Source: Agrypnia vestita
Lineage: Eukaryota; Arthropoda; Insecta; Trichoptera; Phryganeidae
Reading direction: 5' to 3'
DNA length: 64,000 nt
Assembly (NCBI GenBank): GCA_016648135.1
Contig: JADDOH010000477.1
Location: 248,001-312,000 of the forward strand
The number at the start of each line of letters is the position of its first letter. Positions within the stretch are counted from its first letter, which is position 1. Made by a program: the position numbers and the translations under genes. The notes under the pieces are model-generated. The model was not told the DNA's origin and searched no databases. It saw only the letters and a list, made by a program, of their open reading frames with translations. This document shows positions 42,871 to 55,344 of this stretch, piece by piece.

Positions 42871-43820
42871 AAGCGCTCTTATAAGTTAAGGTACTAAAAT
42901 TATAATGGTAAAATAAATTAAGCCAATATGACGACATTTACAATATTAGTAAAATAAAAACGCAGTTAAAAAATATTTAAATTCTCTTTAGTTAAATAGT
43001 AAAAAGATTAACAAGTCAGAGAAATTATTAAATATAATTATGCAAAGTGAATAAATCTACCCGATGCTTGTAAGAAAGTATGCGAAGGCTTTTTTTATTG
43101 CAAATTTGTATATTGCAAAGAATATATATTACATGGCAACAACGTTTTGCAATCGTATTCGTGAGCGAGAAATTGCAGAAACTACAGTATTACCCAAAAT
43201 TTAGTAATTTTCAGAAGAATAACATACAATAACAAAATTTCTGGTTAATAAACGAATGAAATTTAATGAAAGCTTATAAAAATAGAATAACGAAAAAGAC
43301 AACCCATCGCTACTAAAATTGTACAATTGTTTTTTTAAAATCTTTCATTTTATTAACTTCACCGCCGATCTTCCTTGATTTATTATGGAAAAATATTGCA
43401 AGTAAAAATTAACACACTTACCGTCATCCAATTCAGCTATAATTTTGCAAATAGACTTGCTGTCGATGAGAATGCACTCTTACATACAATTGAGGTCACA
43501 CATACGCGCATGCACACACAAAAATGCAAATTCATCTCAGATGTTCGGGCAAGTACCTCCTTTCTGGTAATCTTCTAAAATTATTTAAGGTTCACTTTAA
43601 AATTTATGTCTTTATTTAAAATTACTACAGAATAAAAGTTAGTCATTATTCTGTAAAATGATTTTATTTGTTGCGAATTTAAAAAATGAAATATTATATA
43701 AGTGTGACCGCAGAATGGATAGATATCTACTACATAGTACCAATTAAACCTTGATTAAAAAAACATTAATACAATTTAGTATTGGAGTGGCATGAAAATT
43801 TGACGAGTTTCGGCATAATC
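42871..43820. other. No gene seen
   Basis: AT-rich spacer. A (CA)-rich patch lies near 43500-43525. Confidence 0.4.
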
Positions 43821-43824
43821 GAAG

Positions 43825-43868
43825 AAAATCGTCCATATAACAAATCTGTATGTTATATGGACGATTTT
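43825..43868. repeat. Perfect 18 bp hairpin, 8 nt loop
   Basis: AAAATCGTCCATATAACA pairs exactly with TGTTATATGGACGATTTT. It sits at the edge of the family E relic. Confidence 0.7.
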
Positions 43869-44075
43869 ATCTAACCAAAACAATCGTTATCTAAACCAAA
43901 CCTAATAACCTAACCTAATCAAACCGAAATTATCGAATTTTATCTCAGAAAATGCTAACCTGAATAATCCTCGTCATGCATATCTTGTATTTTGTCTATG
44001 ATTCACACATTTTTTCTATGAAATGTCAGAATACAATTTCCGAAACTTTAAAGTGTAATATTTAATTTAATTATT
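43869..44075 (-). mobile_element. MITE family E, diverged inverted copy
   Basis: On the minus strand it shares ATTACACTTTAAAGTTTCGG, TTGACATTTCATAG-like sequence and GATTAGGTTAGGTTATTAGG with the copies at 35.1 and 61.9 kb. Ends are lost. Confidence 0.5.
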
Positions 44076-44379
44076 ATTTATGATTCAATTCTCTTTAATT
44101 TTCAGGACATTCAATTTTATCAAAGATACTTAACTACCTTCAGAAGGATCTGTTATATTGACCATATTCTAGGATTTAGTCAAAATTTCGCTAAGTTTAA
44201 TTTTTAAGTTCATTCAGCGTAACCAAATTGTAAACAAGTTTTAATTTCCAGCGTCATCTTTACTTTTTCATGCTGATTTGAGAAAGAATTGGATTGGAAT
44301 ATTGATACTGATATAAAATATAAATCGAGACCTCGCATAAAGGATTCATAATGAAAACTGTGTTTTTATGTTTTTTTTA

Positions 44380-44950
44380 AATATTCAGTTGCTGAGCCGG
44401 TTGCACCAGGACTCGCCATCTGCCCCGATGACTGCACCCAAACATGACGAGATGAATAATTTTCCATCTCTGGCCCTCTGTTGTCTGCATCCATGACTCC
44501 GCCGGGCACAAAGGATTTAGCAATTTTTCCCTAATATTGAATTTTTCATCACTGCACAATTTGTGTGCGGACTTTTCCGATTCCAGTGTTCCCGGGCGTC
44601 TCTGTGCGACTGCAAGTTTTTATTGCCTTTACGCCACTGGAGATAGCGGGGCGCTGCGCGAGGGTTGGGCGGGCGGTAGGGGAGGGGCCGACAAATAAAA
44701 AGGTTTCAAATGGCTGAGCGTTCTGTTCGTAAATCACCGGGCCATAATGTTAACCTTTACTAACACACCCTCGCGCTGGTGTGATTTAAGGCTCTTGCAT
44801 TTCTTGCCTCCAGTGCTCCGTGTCTTTCCGTCCAGTTGCACAGATCACTTTCTAACCCATAAAATCCACCTCATGTTTAGACAACAGTTGTCAAACACTT
44901 CAACACGAGAAAAATGCCTTCCGGCAATGGTCACGACACGTTAGGTCTGT
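44380..44950. other. GC-rich unique non-coding block
   Basis: The longest GC-rich block of the right half. It mixes GC-rich and AT-rich runs (for example GTTTTTATTGCCTTTACG near 44615) as regulatory DNA often does. No repeat match; frames on both strands are short and overlapping. Confidence 0.4.
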
Positions 44951-45254
44951 GTCAGAGAGAAATAAAAAACATTTAACGATATTATAATGTTTTTATGATA
45001 AATCGTATTTTTCGAATAATAGGGCCTTAAACTAAATAAATAATTTTATACCTTGAGATGATTAGGATTTCAATTAAATAATATATACGCATATGATAAT
45101 ATCGTTTTGGTAGTAGAAAATGCAGAACGTAAAAAACGCAAAGAAACGGAATTAATAGGAATGGGCCATGTTTAACATGACAATGATGAATTATATAAAT
45201 ATTGGATATTTTTATATTTTGTAAACTGACCCTATTTATTATAAAGAACTCCAT

Positions 45255-45835
45255 TTTTTATTTAAAATTAAAAAATCAACACACGATTTTAAGAGTTCAT
45301 CGTTTTACTATCCATAAACAGGAGGTCGTTCGGCAGATTATCCATTATCAACTGATAAAAATAGAACATTTTAATGAGTTTATATAGTACAGTTCTAATA
45401 CTCAAAATAAAATGTTACCTGCACTTTTTGTATTATCTTTGTTTTTCCCTAAATTATGAATTTCGGGAAAACCTTTAATTTTAATCACCTTACATCTATC
45501 TTATATTGTTTGTGTTTGTTGTTCCCATATTATGATATTTTAGAGTTAACGGTTAATCACTCAATTATATGGTATATTTGTAAAATTATTGCCTGTATTT
45601 ACTGTGTTATTTATTACTCATGTAACTTCCTATAATTTCACCAAATAATGTTTGTAAAATATTCTATGGTTATCGTTATAAGTAAACAAATAATGTTTGT
45701 ATATAAACTCAAATAAAATGTTCTATGTTTATCAGTTGATAATGGCATAAGCTGCCAAAATGATCGTCCTGTTTTTGGATAATAAAAAAATTAATTCTTA
45801 AAATCGTGTGTCGATTTTTTACTTTAATTTGAATT
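45255..45835. mobile_element. Foldback element, arms about 130 bp
   Basis: The left arm (about 45258-45390) and right arm (about 45700-45832) are diverged inverted copies sharing CACACGATTTTAAGA, AACAGGA, CCATTATCAACTGATAAA and AGAACATTTTA. The hammerhead-like order TTGATAAT-GGCA/TGCC-AAAATGATCGTC is visible on the plus strand at about 45733-45767 but key residues are lost. Confidence 0.55.
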
Positions 45836-46265
45836 GAATGTAGAGTTATAGAGCATCACGTCTTTTGAAATGTTGAAATGTTGAAAAACAGAGGCTTTTA
45901 ACCGTCTGTATTATACGTATAAATAAATATTTATTATGCAGGGGCGTGCGTGAGAACAAGAAGCATGACTCTTTCCTAAGCATATATTTTTAAAAGAAAT
46001 AAGTAATATTTCTATCAAAATAATAAAAATACTATTCAGAATTGATTTTTTTCCCAACATATGTTTAAATAAAAGTCATGCTTCTTGTTCGCCCTGCACG
46101 CCCCTGGTATTATGTATTACACATTATGTATTATACGTATTAATAAATAAACCTACTCCGCTACAAGAACTGGAAAGCAACCGTACTTTTTAAAATGCAA
46201 AGTTTCAAGTTTCTCACAGGAAACTTTGAACGAAACATGATGTTTTATTTTAGTTGTGAAAATTC
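45836..46265. other. No gene seen
   Basis: Contains an inverted pair around GAACAAGAAGCATGACT (45953) and AGTCATGCTTCTTGTTCG (46074), with GGGGCGTGC and GCACGCCCC just outside: a small terminal-inverted-repeat element of about 170 bp. Confidence 0.5.
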
Positions 46266-46269
46266 AGTG

Positions 46270-46620
46270 TTTTTCTTTAAAGCCCCAAGCACTTGCCGAG
46301 AGCCGTCGCTCGAGAGCTCGCCTCGTAATAACTCAACTGCCCCGCTCGTGTACCTATTATTTACACCCCACAGACCACCACTTTTTCACTGTCAAAACAA
46401 TTGCCGCAGCGTCGATTTCCGAACACTTCTAGCGGTCATCATGCCGCGTAAATCCCCACCGACAGGCACATAAAAACACGCAGAAAGTTACCGACTTGTC
46501 ATTTCGCGTTAATACTACTTGAAACACGGCCGTTACAACGGAAGGTTGTTATATACGACAGACATTAGTCGCACTTTAAGGGGATGATTCTTGCGGATGT
46601 AGGATATTGAATGAGTCTGC
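46270..46620. other. GC-rich unique non-coding block
   Basis: GC-rich, CpG-containing, no repeat match. A 92-codon frame at 46195-46473 crosses it but has no domain. Confidence 0.35.
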
Positions 46621-46637
46621 CAATATAAATAAACTAG

Positions 46638-46890
46638 CAACGCGCCCCGGCTTCGCCGGTATAGTTTTGTTTTTATAGTAATACACTATTATCAATAAAT
46701 TGAGAAAAGGAAATAATAATATTCGATGGATATTACTCTACAAAGCCGCAGATGTCGCCTGCGTACCGTGACATTAAATTATATCCCGCCAATTTTTTTA
46801 AGTTCGTCGTATCTTCGAAGATATTTAATTTAATGATTTGGTGTGAAGAACAAATTTGATCTGTAGTAAATCCTTAAAAATGTAAATCAA
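46638..46890. repeat. Common arthropod repeat fragment
   Basis: Begins ACGCGCCCCGGCTTCGCC, a motif I associate with a repeat common to many arthropod genomes. Borders unclear. Confidence 0.3.
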
Positions 46891-47275
46891 AGAATAAAGT
46901 ATAGTGTTTAATTGCAAATATTTAAAATTAGACATGGATTATTATTACCCAAATTCTTTGATAACAGGATGAAGCTGAATAGGGATTTTTATTCTTACAA
47001 TACAAGAGGAGGCGACAACATAACACTTCCGAAGAAAAAGAAAAACACTTCAAAAAATTGTGTGATGTACAAAGGTTTAAAAACCTTCGATAGCCTGCCA
47101 AAATAAATTCAAAATACAGTGAATATAAGGAGGTTTAAACAGGAGTGCAAAAATTTTATTATAAAAACTTTTAAATGACTACATGAAATGCAATATATTT
47201 AAATGAAATCATGTATTAGCCCACCCAAAATTATGTGTTGAACTAAATAATAAAGATAAATAAATAAATATTCAA
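46890..47275 (+). pseudogene. LINE ORF2 C-terminal relic with tail
   Basis: Reads FDNRMKLNRDFYSYNTRGGD, NITLPKKKKNTSKNCVMYKG and LKTFDSLPK-stop, then RRFKQECKNFI. Same type as 19.15 kb (YNTRxxxxxxLP...SVMYKGLKxFDxLP). Ends with an AATAAATAAATA tail at about 47245-47270. Confidence 0.65.
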
Positions 47276-48285
47276 TTTGATATATATAATACTGAATCGG
47301 TAAAAATTGCTGGAAAGTTATTCGTTATAAATGTATCATAGATATACATTAGAAGAAAATTTTTAGACAAACATGGTTGGGGTAAGTTATCCTTAAAATA
47401 ACGATACAAATATGCTATCGCTGACTTTTTTGTAGATAATTTAATTTTACAACATTCTTTGCTACACGATTTTTTTGTATCTCTAACGGATTAAGCAGCG
47501 TTTTCCATGAGAGAGCTTTAGCGGAAAATTTTTTCCCGACTTGATTCACTGGAACCGTTAATGCTAAGTTCCTGTACTAGTGAAATTTTTAATACTGGTT
47601 CAAAACTGCAACATATAAACTGTTGCAACTGTTCAGTTGTTCCTGACTTTTTTACTCCCTTTCTTTTAACTCTTAGCGTCTGCTTGTCGGCTTGTCTGCT
47701 TGTCGCTCGTCTGCCAAAAACACTTTGGATCAATTTTTGACCTTTTTTCTGTGATTCAATCGAGCTGAAACTTTGCAGGCAGGCTTGTAGCGACAATAAA
47801 AATAATCGAACAAATTTTCATTTAATTTTTTTTAATAATTATAGTATAATTTTGGATTTTTCTAAATTTTAACGATTTATATATTGTTTAATTTTCGAGC
47901 CCGACGCGTGGAGTAGGTGAGATACCTGTTTCAATGAAAAAGGGAGTATAATAAAAACTTGGTTTTCATGGGTTAGTTTTTTTATACTATTTATTGATGT
48001 ACGACGTGCCGGATCAGTGATCAATGGGAATACTGACAGAAAATAATGTCACCTAAGAATCTCTCATTTACAGGTTATATTAATCAATAATAAAGATTTT
48101 GTTTTCACCTAATTTAATTATCATCACTAATAGTCTTCTCAAGCTAAATGCGAAATCCATCAATGATATTTATTTATTTAACCCCATTTAGGGTTTTAAC
48201 ATACAATAAAGAAAAGATTTGTTCCAAACTAGTTGCTCCAAAAAAATTAAAGTAAAATAAGGATAATTTTTTATTGTTAACATAT
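47276..48285. other. No gene seen
   Basis: AT-rich. Around 47640-47780 a GTCTGCTTGTCGGCTTGTC tract; no coding gene. Confidence 0.4.
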
Positions 48286-48289
48286 TATT

Positions 48290-48660
48290 TGAAATGTATA
48301 CCTACTGGTCTATAAAAGGATTTAAAAATAATAATTTTCAGGCGCATTCTAGAGTATGATTGATTAATATTCCAATATAAAAATATAGCGGTGTCGTTAC
48401 CAGCTATAAATTCTATGTGTACTATGTCATGGAAATAATCATATGTATCTCTCAATGAATACAAATTTAGAACATACATAGTTACAACTTTCAAGTATTT
48501 GATAATGTGTGGATGTGCTTACAGTGGAATTGATAAAGCTGCAATGTGTAAAGGATAATTTAAGCTATCTAATACAGGTCATAAACCCTGGGCTACCCTA
48601 TAAACTCTTCCATACATGTTTCCTATATAAATAGGATAGTTTCTGTGAGCATTCTTAAAT
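48290..48660. mobile_element. Family C MITE, partial
   Basis: Contains GATAATGTGTGGATGTGCTT, ACAGTGGAATTGATAAAGCT and CCTGGGCTACCCTATAAAC in family order; the other arm is not clear. Confidence 0.55.
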
Positions 48661-49315
48661 TAATTTTAATTAATATATTTTTTTATTTGAAAAATGTGTT
48701 TTCGCAGCAGAAAATCCAATTTCAAGGGAACACAACACTTTGTGTTATGTAAATTACCACCACCACAATGTAAATTATCAGTTCAATCGATTCAAATTTG
48801 CCTGAGCTTATGAATTCTGGATTTTTATGTGCATTCAATAAATTATTTTAGTCTACAAAGTTCTCGAAAGAAAGAAATACAAAGTGTAGATTAGGCTTGG
48901 TCGCACGCGACCCTATCAAGATCCTAGAAATCACGAATTGTTCTTGTTTTCATGAAATATATGCATAAAATCCATTTTAATTATACAAGTATGTAATGGA
49001 AAGACTTTCATGAAACAATATTAAACGACATGCCCGGAATTTTCTCGTGCGTAGCTGATTTATACCTTAGGCTTCCAACCCGTGAAATATGTCGTGTTCC
49101 TACTTCGGGGAGGAAAACAATATAAAAGATCCCTTTTTAGTTAATTTATTTGTATGCATTCTATGCATCCATATCCGTTTATTTTGATCGGCTATTAATT
49201 GGCGATTGTTAAACTGCTGGAACAAAGGAAATATAAACCCGCTCACTAATCAGATTCTCACATAATCAATATTTCGCATTGCCTTTGAGGGGTGGTGATT
49301 GCAATATCAGAACAA
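48661..49315. other. No gene seen
   Basis: AT-rich spacer. Confidence 0.4.
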
Positions 49316-49319
49316 TCTT

Positions 49320-49700
49320 ACATTAAAGTAATGCCTTCAATCACTTAGCATAATGCGTGCGTGTCAAGTGAGCTTTATCACAGAAGGGATGTAAATTAGC
49401 GACGTGTTCCAGGGGTGGCTAGGCTTGGGGCGGCGGGGGCAGGCCCGAGGCGTAACGAGGCATTAAGGGGATATTTTCAATGTGCCTGTGTATTAAGACA
49501 GTTAATTTCTTTCCCTTATTTGTAGCGGCAGTAAACGCCGTCATTGTTCGAAATAATTCCTTTAAGTTCGCTTTTAAATTACCCGCGATTTTGGAAATCT
49601 TTGCGGAGGGCAGAGACCGAGACGCGCGCTCCGTCATGTATGAAAACAGCTCTAGCTCTGAGAGTTGTTCCTTTTAATTATCTCGTATAAGTCTTGGCTT
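49320..49700. other. GC-rich unique non-coding block
   Basis: G-rich core (49411-49450) then mixed sequence, no repeat match. Opposite-strand frames at 49419 and 49480 overlap and lack domains. Confidence 0.4.
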
Positions 49701-49809
49701 TTTCAGCCTAATTTGATATAATTTATTATTGTTGTTTTATGAGATTCTACTCTGTTTAGTGGTTTTTCGTAACCGCGTTATGTGATGTGGCTGTTGTAAA
49801 TGAGATTTT

Positions 49810-50110
49810 CCCATGAATTTCATTATCATCATCGTTGGCGCTACATTTTGGGGTGGGATAATGCCTCCACTAGGGGGTTGTCGCCATTCCTCCCTGTTGG
49901 CGGCCACGTTCCTTCAATTGACTGTGATTAGCGAATTGAAGTCCTTTTTGGCACAGTCCATCCTTCTCAACGTGGGTCTTCCTCTCCCCCGTCAACCCCT
50001 TTAGTCTATAGTTCAGCACTCTTTTATGTGATGAGAGTGCTTTCATTCGTTCTGGGTGGTTTTCGATGTACAATCATTAGAACTAATGCAATAGCAAAAC
50101 CCGTAACCCT
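49810..50110 (-). pseudogene. LINE ORF2 C-terminal relic
   Basis: The minus strand reads RGRGRPTLRRMDCAKKDFNS, then after one stop RNVAANREEWRQPPSG, the GRGRPxLRWxDxVkKDl...A.NREeWR end of a LINE ORF2, finishing in a GATGATGATAATG-type tail at about 49820-49835. One stop in frame. Confidence 0.65.
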
Positions 50111-51825
50111 CAGACTATACTCATTAGGGAATGAACATGCAGAGGTGGTCGACATTTTTGCTGATAGTATAACTGTGAAAATTGTGTGTAAATTGAAACA
50201 ATTTTTTACGTCTCAACTAAATGATGATGGATAAATATTTTTTTATTTTTCTTCATCCTGTTTAAACTTCTTTTTTTCACGTCTGTTTTTAATTTACTCA
50301 AATCTATTATATGTACTTTATCCTGTACTTTATCTTTTGTGATTTTACTTGTAACTGTAACCTTGTACTTGAATCTTTTTAACAACATTTCTGTCTTATG
50401 TGACTTTTTTATTGTATATTATATGGGCGTTAAATAAATAAATAATAAATAAACTTAGTGGAACAATTGAAACAATTGGAATACAATATTACAATAACAA
50501 AACTAGCTCCGAGACGAGTAGGAGATGGATGCGGACAAGGAAGGGTTAAACTGGGTGCATACTAGGGGATTTAATTATGCAAGAATAAATACATCAACTG
50601 CATTATAAATGTGTCCTAAACATATGTGAGACTGTGACACAACCCCCTTTTCTAAAGAATGCGTTAAGTTCATAGTATAAACGTTAAATGCGTATTTCTG
50701 TTGTAATCATCATTATTAGTATTGCTATCTAATAACCTCACGTATATACATTAGATTTTGAGATATACACGAGCATGAGTGTAAATCTGTCTTGGAAGCC
50801 AGCTATATTCACGAAGTTCCTTAATCATCTCACATAACTCTAGGATAAAAATACACCCTTAAAAGAACCAACGATTTATTATAGAGATGTATACTTCTTT
50901 CCGGGCTTAACTGAATCGAGAACAAACAAGAATGCCATGATATCAAAAAAGAATCAAATTGATTCAGTTGAGAGTTCAAAAAAATATAACATTTTAAACA
51001 TTATAAATTTTCATCACACATTTAGGAGATGGGAATTGGTCACAGCGGAAAAGGTGTATACCCCTTGCGTACGTTTAAGACTCATTTATACTAATGTATC
51101 CTTGCATAATTACTCGTATATCCACTAATAAATAAGACGTATCTTTGTTTTATATTTTGTATCTTTGTAAATTTTGTTCCAAACGACTCTCTCAAGTAAA
51201 AACGTCTTTCTGTAATAAAACGCGACTTTCTTACTAAGAAATTATAGTTTATAAGGGTATTTAGATAGACCTTTTTATAATTGTTTCACAAGCCACAAAC
51301 TTGCAATAATTTTGGCACCAAATTGTGGACACTAAAGAATTTAATTAATCTTTTTTATTTAAGAGGTTTGACACGCCATTGCAGATCTCGATATTTCATT
51401 TTTAAGTTTTGAGCAGTTTACAAAATCCCTTACATATAAACTCGCGCGATGACATTTTTCTTCCCACACATGTGAACACACACACGAACACATAAAAACG
51501 CATACACACACGGACACATAAAAACGCACAAATACACACGCTCATACAAACTCACTATTTGATATATTGTTTTTTCTTATTTTTTTTCGATCTTGGTATA
51601 ATATTCTTGTATATATGTATTTTCTTGCAATTGGCCCAAGGCTCTGTATATAAATAATTGTTTTTTTCAAGGTTTATTAATTATATCGCTGTAAGAAAAC
51701 TAATAATGAAAAACAAATAAAAGTAAATAATTAGAATATAATTATTCCGCAGATATAAAGGTTCAGTGTCAATATTTGATGTATGGAAAGCATAGTAAAA
51801 TTGTTATTATTTCTAGTCTCGAATA
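50111..51825. other. No gene seen
   Basis: AT-rich, with a CA/CACACGAACACATAAAAACG tract at 51465-51560. No coding gene recognised. Confidence 0.4.
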
Positions 51826-51829
51826 TATG

Positions 51830-52160
51830 TCACCCAGATAATGTGCTGGAAAAATTCTTTGGGGCGAGCACAAAAGGTAAGTCAAATGTTTTCTTTTGTT
51901 TTTCATCCCCTAAAAAAGCGGGCAAAAATGAAAATGAATTCGAGCCATGTGGCCCGCCAAGTTTCCGGGAACTCGTGGGACGTGCATCTGTTTCCGCCAT
52001 CATATTAAATTTTCACGGGGAGTACTTTTTTGTAGGAAATATTTATTCAATATTTACCCGAAGATATTCTCGCTTTCCGCAAGGAAACTGCCAATACTTT
52101 TGATCATCGATTCCCATCGGAGGCAGCCGCAGAATGATTTGCTAAATTAATGTAAATAAT
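51830..52160. other. GC-balanced unique non-coding block
   Basis: Stands out from its AT-rich surroundings, with no repeat match. A 106-codon plus frame (51783-52103) and an overlapping one have no recognisable domain or codon pattern; a non-coding conserved element is the likelier reading. Confidence 0.35.
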
Positions 52161-53284
52161 AAATGACAATGACACGTTTTTCCGTAAAAGTATTATTACC
52201 GACAGAAATACGATTAGATGGAAGATAAAATAAATTTATGGTTTTCGTGGTAAGTTTATACAATTCAACAAACACACCCTCCACAAACCCTTAAGTTATT
52301 AAGTTTAATTAAAGTTATTTTATTTAAAAAAAATTAAAATGTAGAACTTGAAAACGAGTGTTTTTATTTCCTTTTGTGAAAATAAAATAAATCGTATATG
52401 CAGTAAAATAAAATCGACAGGGTGCTTGACACCTGTGTATAATTGTATAACCACTCATTAGCTTCGATCAAAAATTCTTCGTGGACTTCCAAGGAGATCC
52501 CTTTAAGCATTCGTGTCCAAAAATTTACTTAAACATTTATTTATTATGTATTTAAATAATAATAGGAAAAACAATTACGATAAAAATAAACAAAAATTTA
52601 TTCATTCTTATTTTCTTATATAAAACATAATGGTAATACGGTAAATTTTTCGTGACTGTGTTAATCAAAATACGGGCAAGTGAGTGGATAACAAGGTTTT
52701 TGCAGATATCGAATCTTTTCGCAGTTTACTAAGGTTATTGGGAACAAACTTGCGAGGTGACACATTTCTCCTCAAAAATGCGCGCGTATGCACACACTCA
52801 CACACGCACACACACAAACATACACACACACGTACACACTACCTGAGTACCTGAATTACTACCTAACCTATACCTATATTGTACATACTCCTATAAAATT
52901 AGGGTTTCTTGTGATTATATAAAAATCAATGACTGTAAAAAAATATTTTTCAATTCGATTCAAACAATTCCCTCTACTCCCAGAATAACAATATCGTGAT
53001 TATCCTTAGATATATATGTATATCCTTAGATATATATGTATATCCTTAGATAAAATAGGCAAGACATTTTTATTTAATTATTATAGCAAAAATATTGACT
53101 TCAGTATGATAGTTGGACACTTTGGATGAAGAAATTAATAAATGTGTACGAAAAATAAATAGATAGATTTCCATTGCATATCTATAGCTAATCTTGTCTC
53201 GGTTGATATATTTCCATTAAAAATTATTGCATTCAAGGCAATATTCATATTAATTCAGTCGATATATTTTTCAATCTTAATCAA
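52161..53284. other. No gene seen; simple repeats
   Basis: A CA-rich tract at 52780-52838 and a 20 bp unit TATCCTTAGATATATATGTA repeated about 2.6 times at 53001-53053. Otherwise AT-rich. Confidence 0.5.
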
Positions 53285-53790
53285 GATACATTATTGAGAT
53301 CTCATAAAAACAAAGCTATTTATATTGGAAAGTATTAAATGAAGTCCCTATTATTGGAAAATAAGAAATATACCGATCCATGTGGAATAAAAGGTTCGCA
53401 GAATCAGAAAGGATTTTTTCTCAAAATTCGCCTTTAGTAGTATCTATTTTTTGACTAGGCAACACAACTATACTGGTTCATGGGGACAACAAAATTCAGC
53501 CACAGATGGCGTTAGTAAAGTCAAGTTAGTGGAACAAGGTGTATATATGTAGATAAAATCTAGGTTGACAATATTTTATAGGTGGACAATCATGGGTGGA
53601 ATTGTGAACGTAACATGGTGTAAAGTGATCACTTAAGTCCTATAAACACCCAAAATGTTTTAAATACCCACATTCCCATATAAATAGCTTCGTATCTATA
53701 AGACGTCTATAATGTATCTGGATTATCTGGTGATAAAATCCAGTATTTTGTTCTTGAAAAATTTGAACATTCTATTCAGAATATTTATAT
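53285..53790. mobile_element. Foldback MITE, family C
   Basis: The left arm GATCTCATAAAAACAAAGCT and the right arm TAAATAGCTTCGTATCTATA plus AATCCAGTATTTTGTTCTTG match the family ends. The centre is divergent. Confidence 0.55.
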
Positions 53791-53983
53791 AAATAATATC
53801 CTGAATACTTTTCAATTTTCCCTTTTCTATCGAATATACTTCTCAAATCTACTTATTGCAAATTCAACATCTACTTGTATTACATACACCTTTTTACTTT
53901 TCCCTTCATCGAATTTTATCGCTTTTGACCTATTAATATTAATCATAAGGTTACTTGCTTTGCATACATCTTTGAAGGGTTAT

Positions 53984-54345
53984 TGTGTAATAAGTATTTG
54001 GGAGAAAATGCCCACGCGTCCAGAGGCATCTTTTCGTGTCCTCACGTAACGTGTATTGTGTGAGTGTCGCATGTGTGGTATATAAGATGGATGCAGTAGA
54101 GGTATGATGAGTGGATGCAGGGCGCAAATGATACTCATGGTTGACTGTGGTATTTTAGGAACAATATACAGATGTGGTGTTGAGTATAGAAATATCACTT
54201 GCGATCGCTGCGGTGGCTGGCAACCGAGTGATACCTACAAGCAGCCGGGACCGGATTGGCTGTCCTGAGCCCTGATTGGTGGACGTCGACTCGGTGCGTG
54301 CGGCTAGAGTCGCAACGGTTCTGGAGCACCACACATCTAACATCC
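53984..54345 (+). repeat. Dispersed repeat D, copy 3
   Basis: TGTGTAATAAGTATTTGGGAG, CGTCCAGAGGCATCTTTTCG, GGTGCGTGCGGCTAGAGTCGC: same order and orientation as 33.96 kb, with an insertion near 54230-54270. Confidence 0.5.
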
Positions 54346-55050
54346 TACTTACTAGACTTTGTTATTATTGTTCGCTGTTTTTCGCTCATTTTTGCTCTTG
54401 TATTAATACATTCCAGTTTTTTCATAAAATTATCCATGTGCGCGTTGAACAGCCGTGGTGACGTAATACAACGTTGCTTGACATTTTTTGTAATATCAAA
54501 CCATGGAGTGAATGATCCTTTCATTCCTACGCATGCATTACTTCGTAAAAATGTGTAATTAATAACTTATTTTTATCCGACGAATTGCTCCTCTCGAAAC
54601 TATAGAAGTGACAAAATTACTCAAAAGCGTGTAAAGTAATAAATATCGTTAGTTAAAGAATATGTTTATTTGTTAATAAAAAAAATATTTTAATATTAGA
54701 TATATTAATATTTTTGTTACATAATTGCTTACTCAGGAAAAGAATCAGGAAATAACATCAACAACACACTATTATTTTTTTGCCAGTATTAAATATTTAT
54801 AATATTTTTAAAATAACCGACGAATTGGCGTATTTTAGAGAAAAAATCTTTTGTGATTCTGCGAACAATTTATTCCACGTAGATTGGTATACTTCTTATT
54901 TTCCAATAATAAGGACTCTCGAACAGTTCTGGGAACTTTTTCAACCGTCTGAAGTATTTTCGTGTTTCGTGAGAACTCCCGAAAAATACTCCCCTTTGTC
55001 CCATCCAACCCGTGTGTAATCACTGCTCTACTGTCCCATTCCAACTCCGC
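54346..55050. other. No gene seen
   Basis: AT-rich; overlapping short frames at 54256-54558 and 54780-55019 show no domain. Confidence 0.4.
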
Positions 55051-55057
55051 ACGCCAG

Positions 55058-55130
55058 CGGTTCTTAACCTTTTTCTTTCAAGCACTACCTCAGTATCAAG
55101 AAAAAGGGCAGGGAGCACTTTTGCTGGGTT
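55058..55130. mobile_element. hAT-like terminal sequence
   Basis: CAGCGGTTCTTAACCTTTTT is a typical hAT terminus. No inverted partner was found within the window. Confidence 0.4.
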
Positions 55131-55344
55131 TTTAATAGAAAAAGAATTGTAAAAACTAGAAACAGTTACGATAAATAAAATAGATATCTACAAAGGAGTG
55201 ACCAAAAAATATATATATTTTAAATATCTGACAGAAAATTTTCAAAATGAAATCGCCCTACTAAATAGTGTACATCAGACGTAATGTAACAACGTTTTTT
55301 ACAGTTTTTAAAATGTGAGAATATATTGTATATTTTTGATGCGC

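Noticed and set aside
51783..52103. 106-codon plus-strand frame
   Set aside because: Overlapped by another open frame at 51947-52150 and without recognisable domain; the block looks like non-coding unique sequence.
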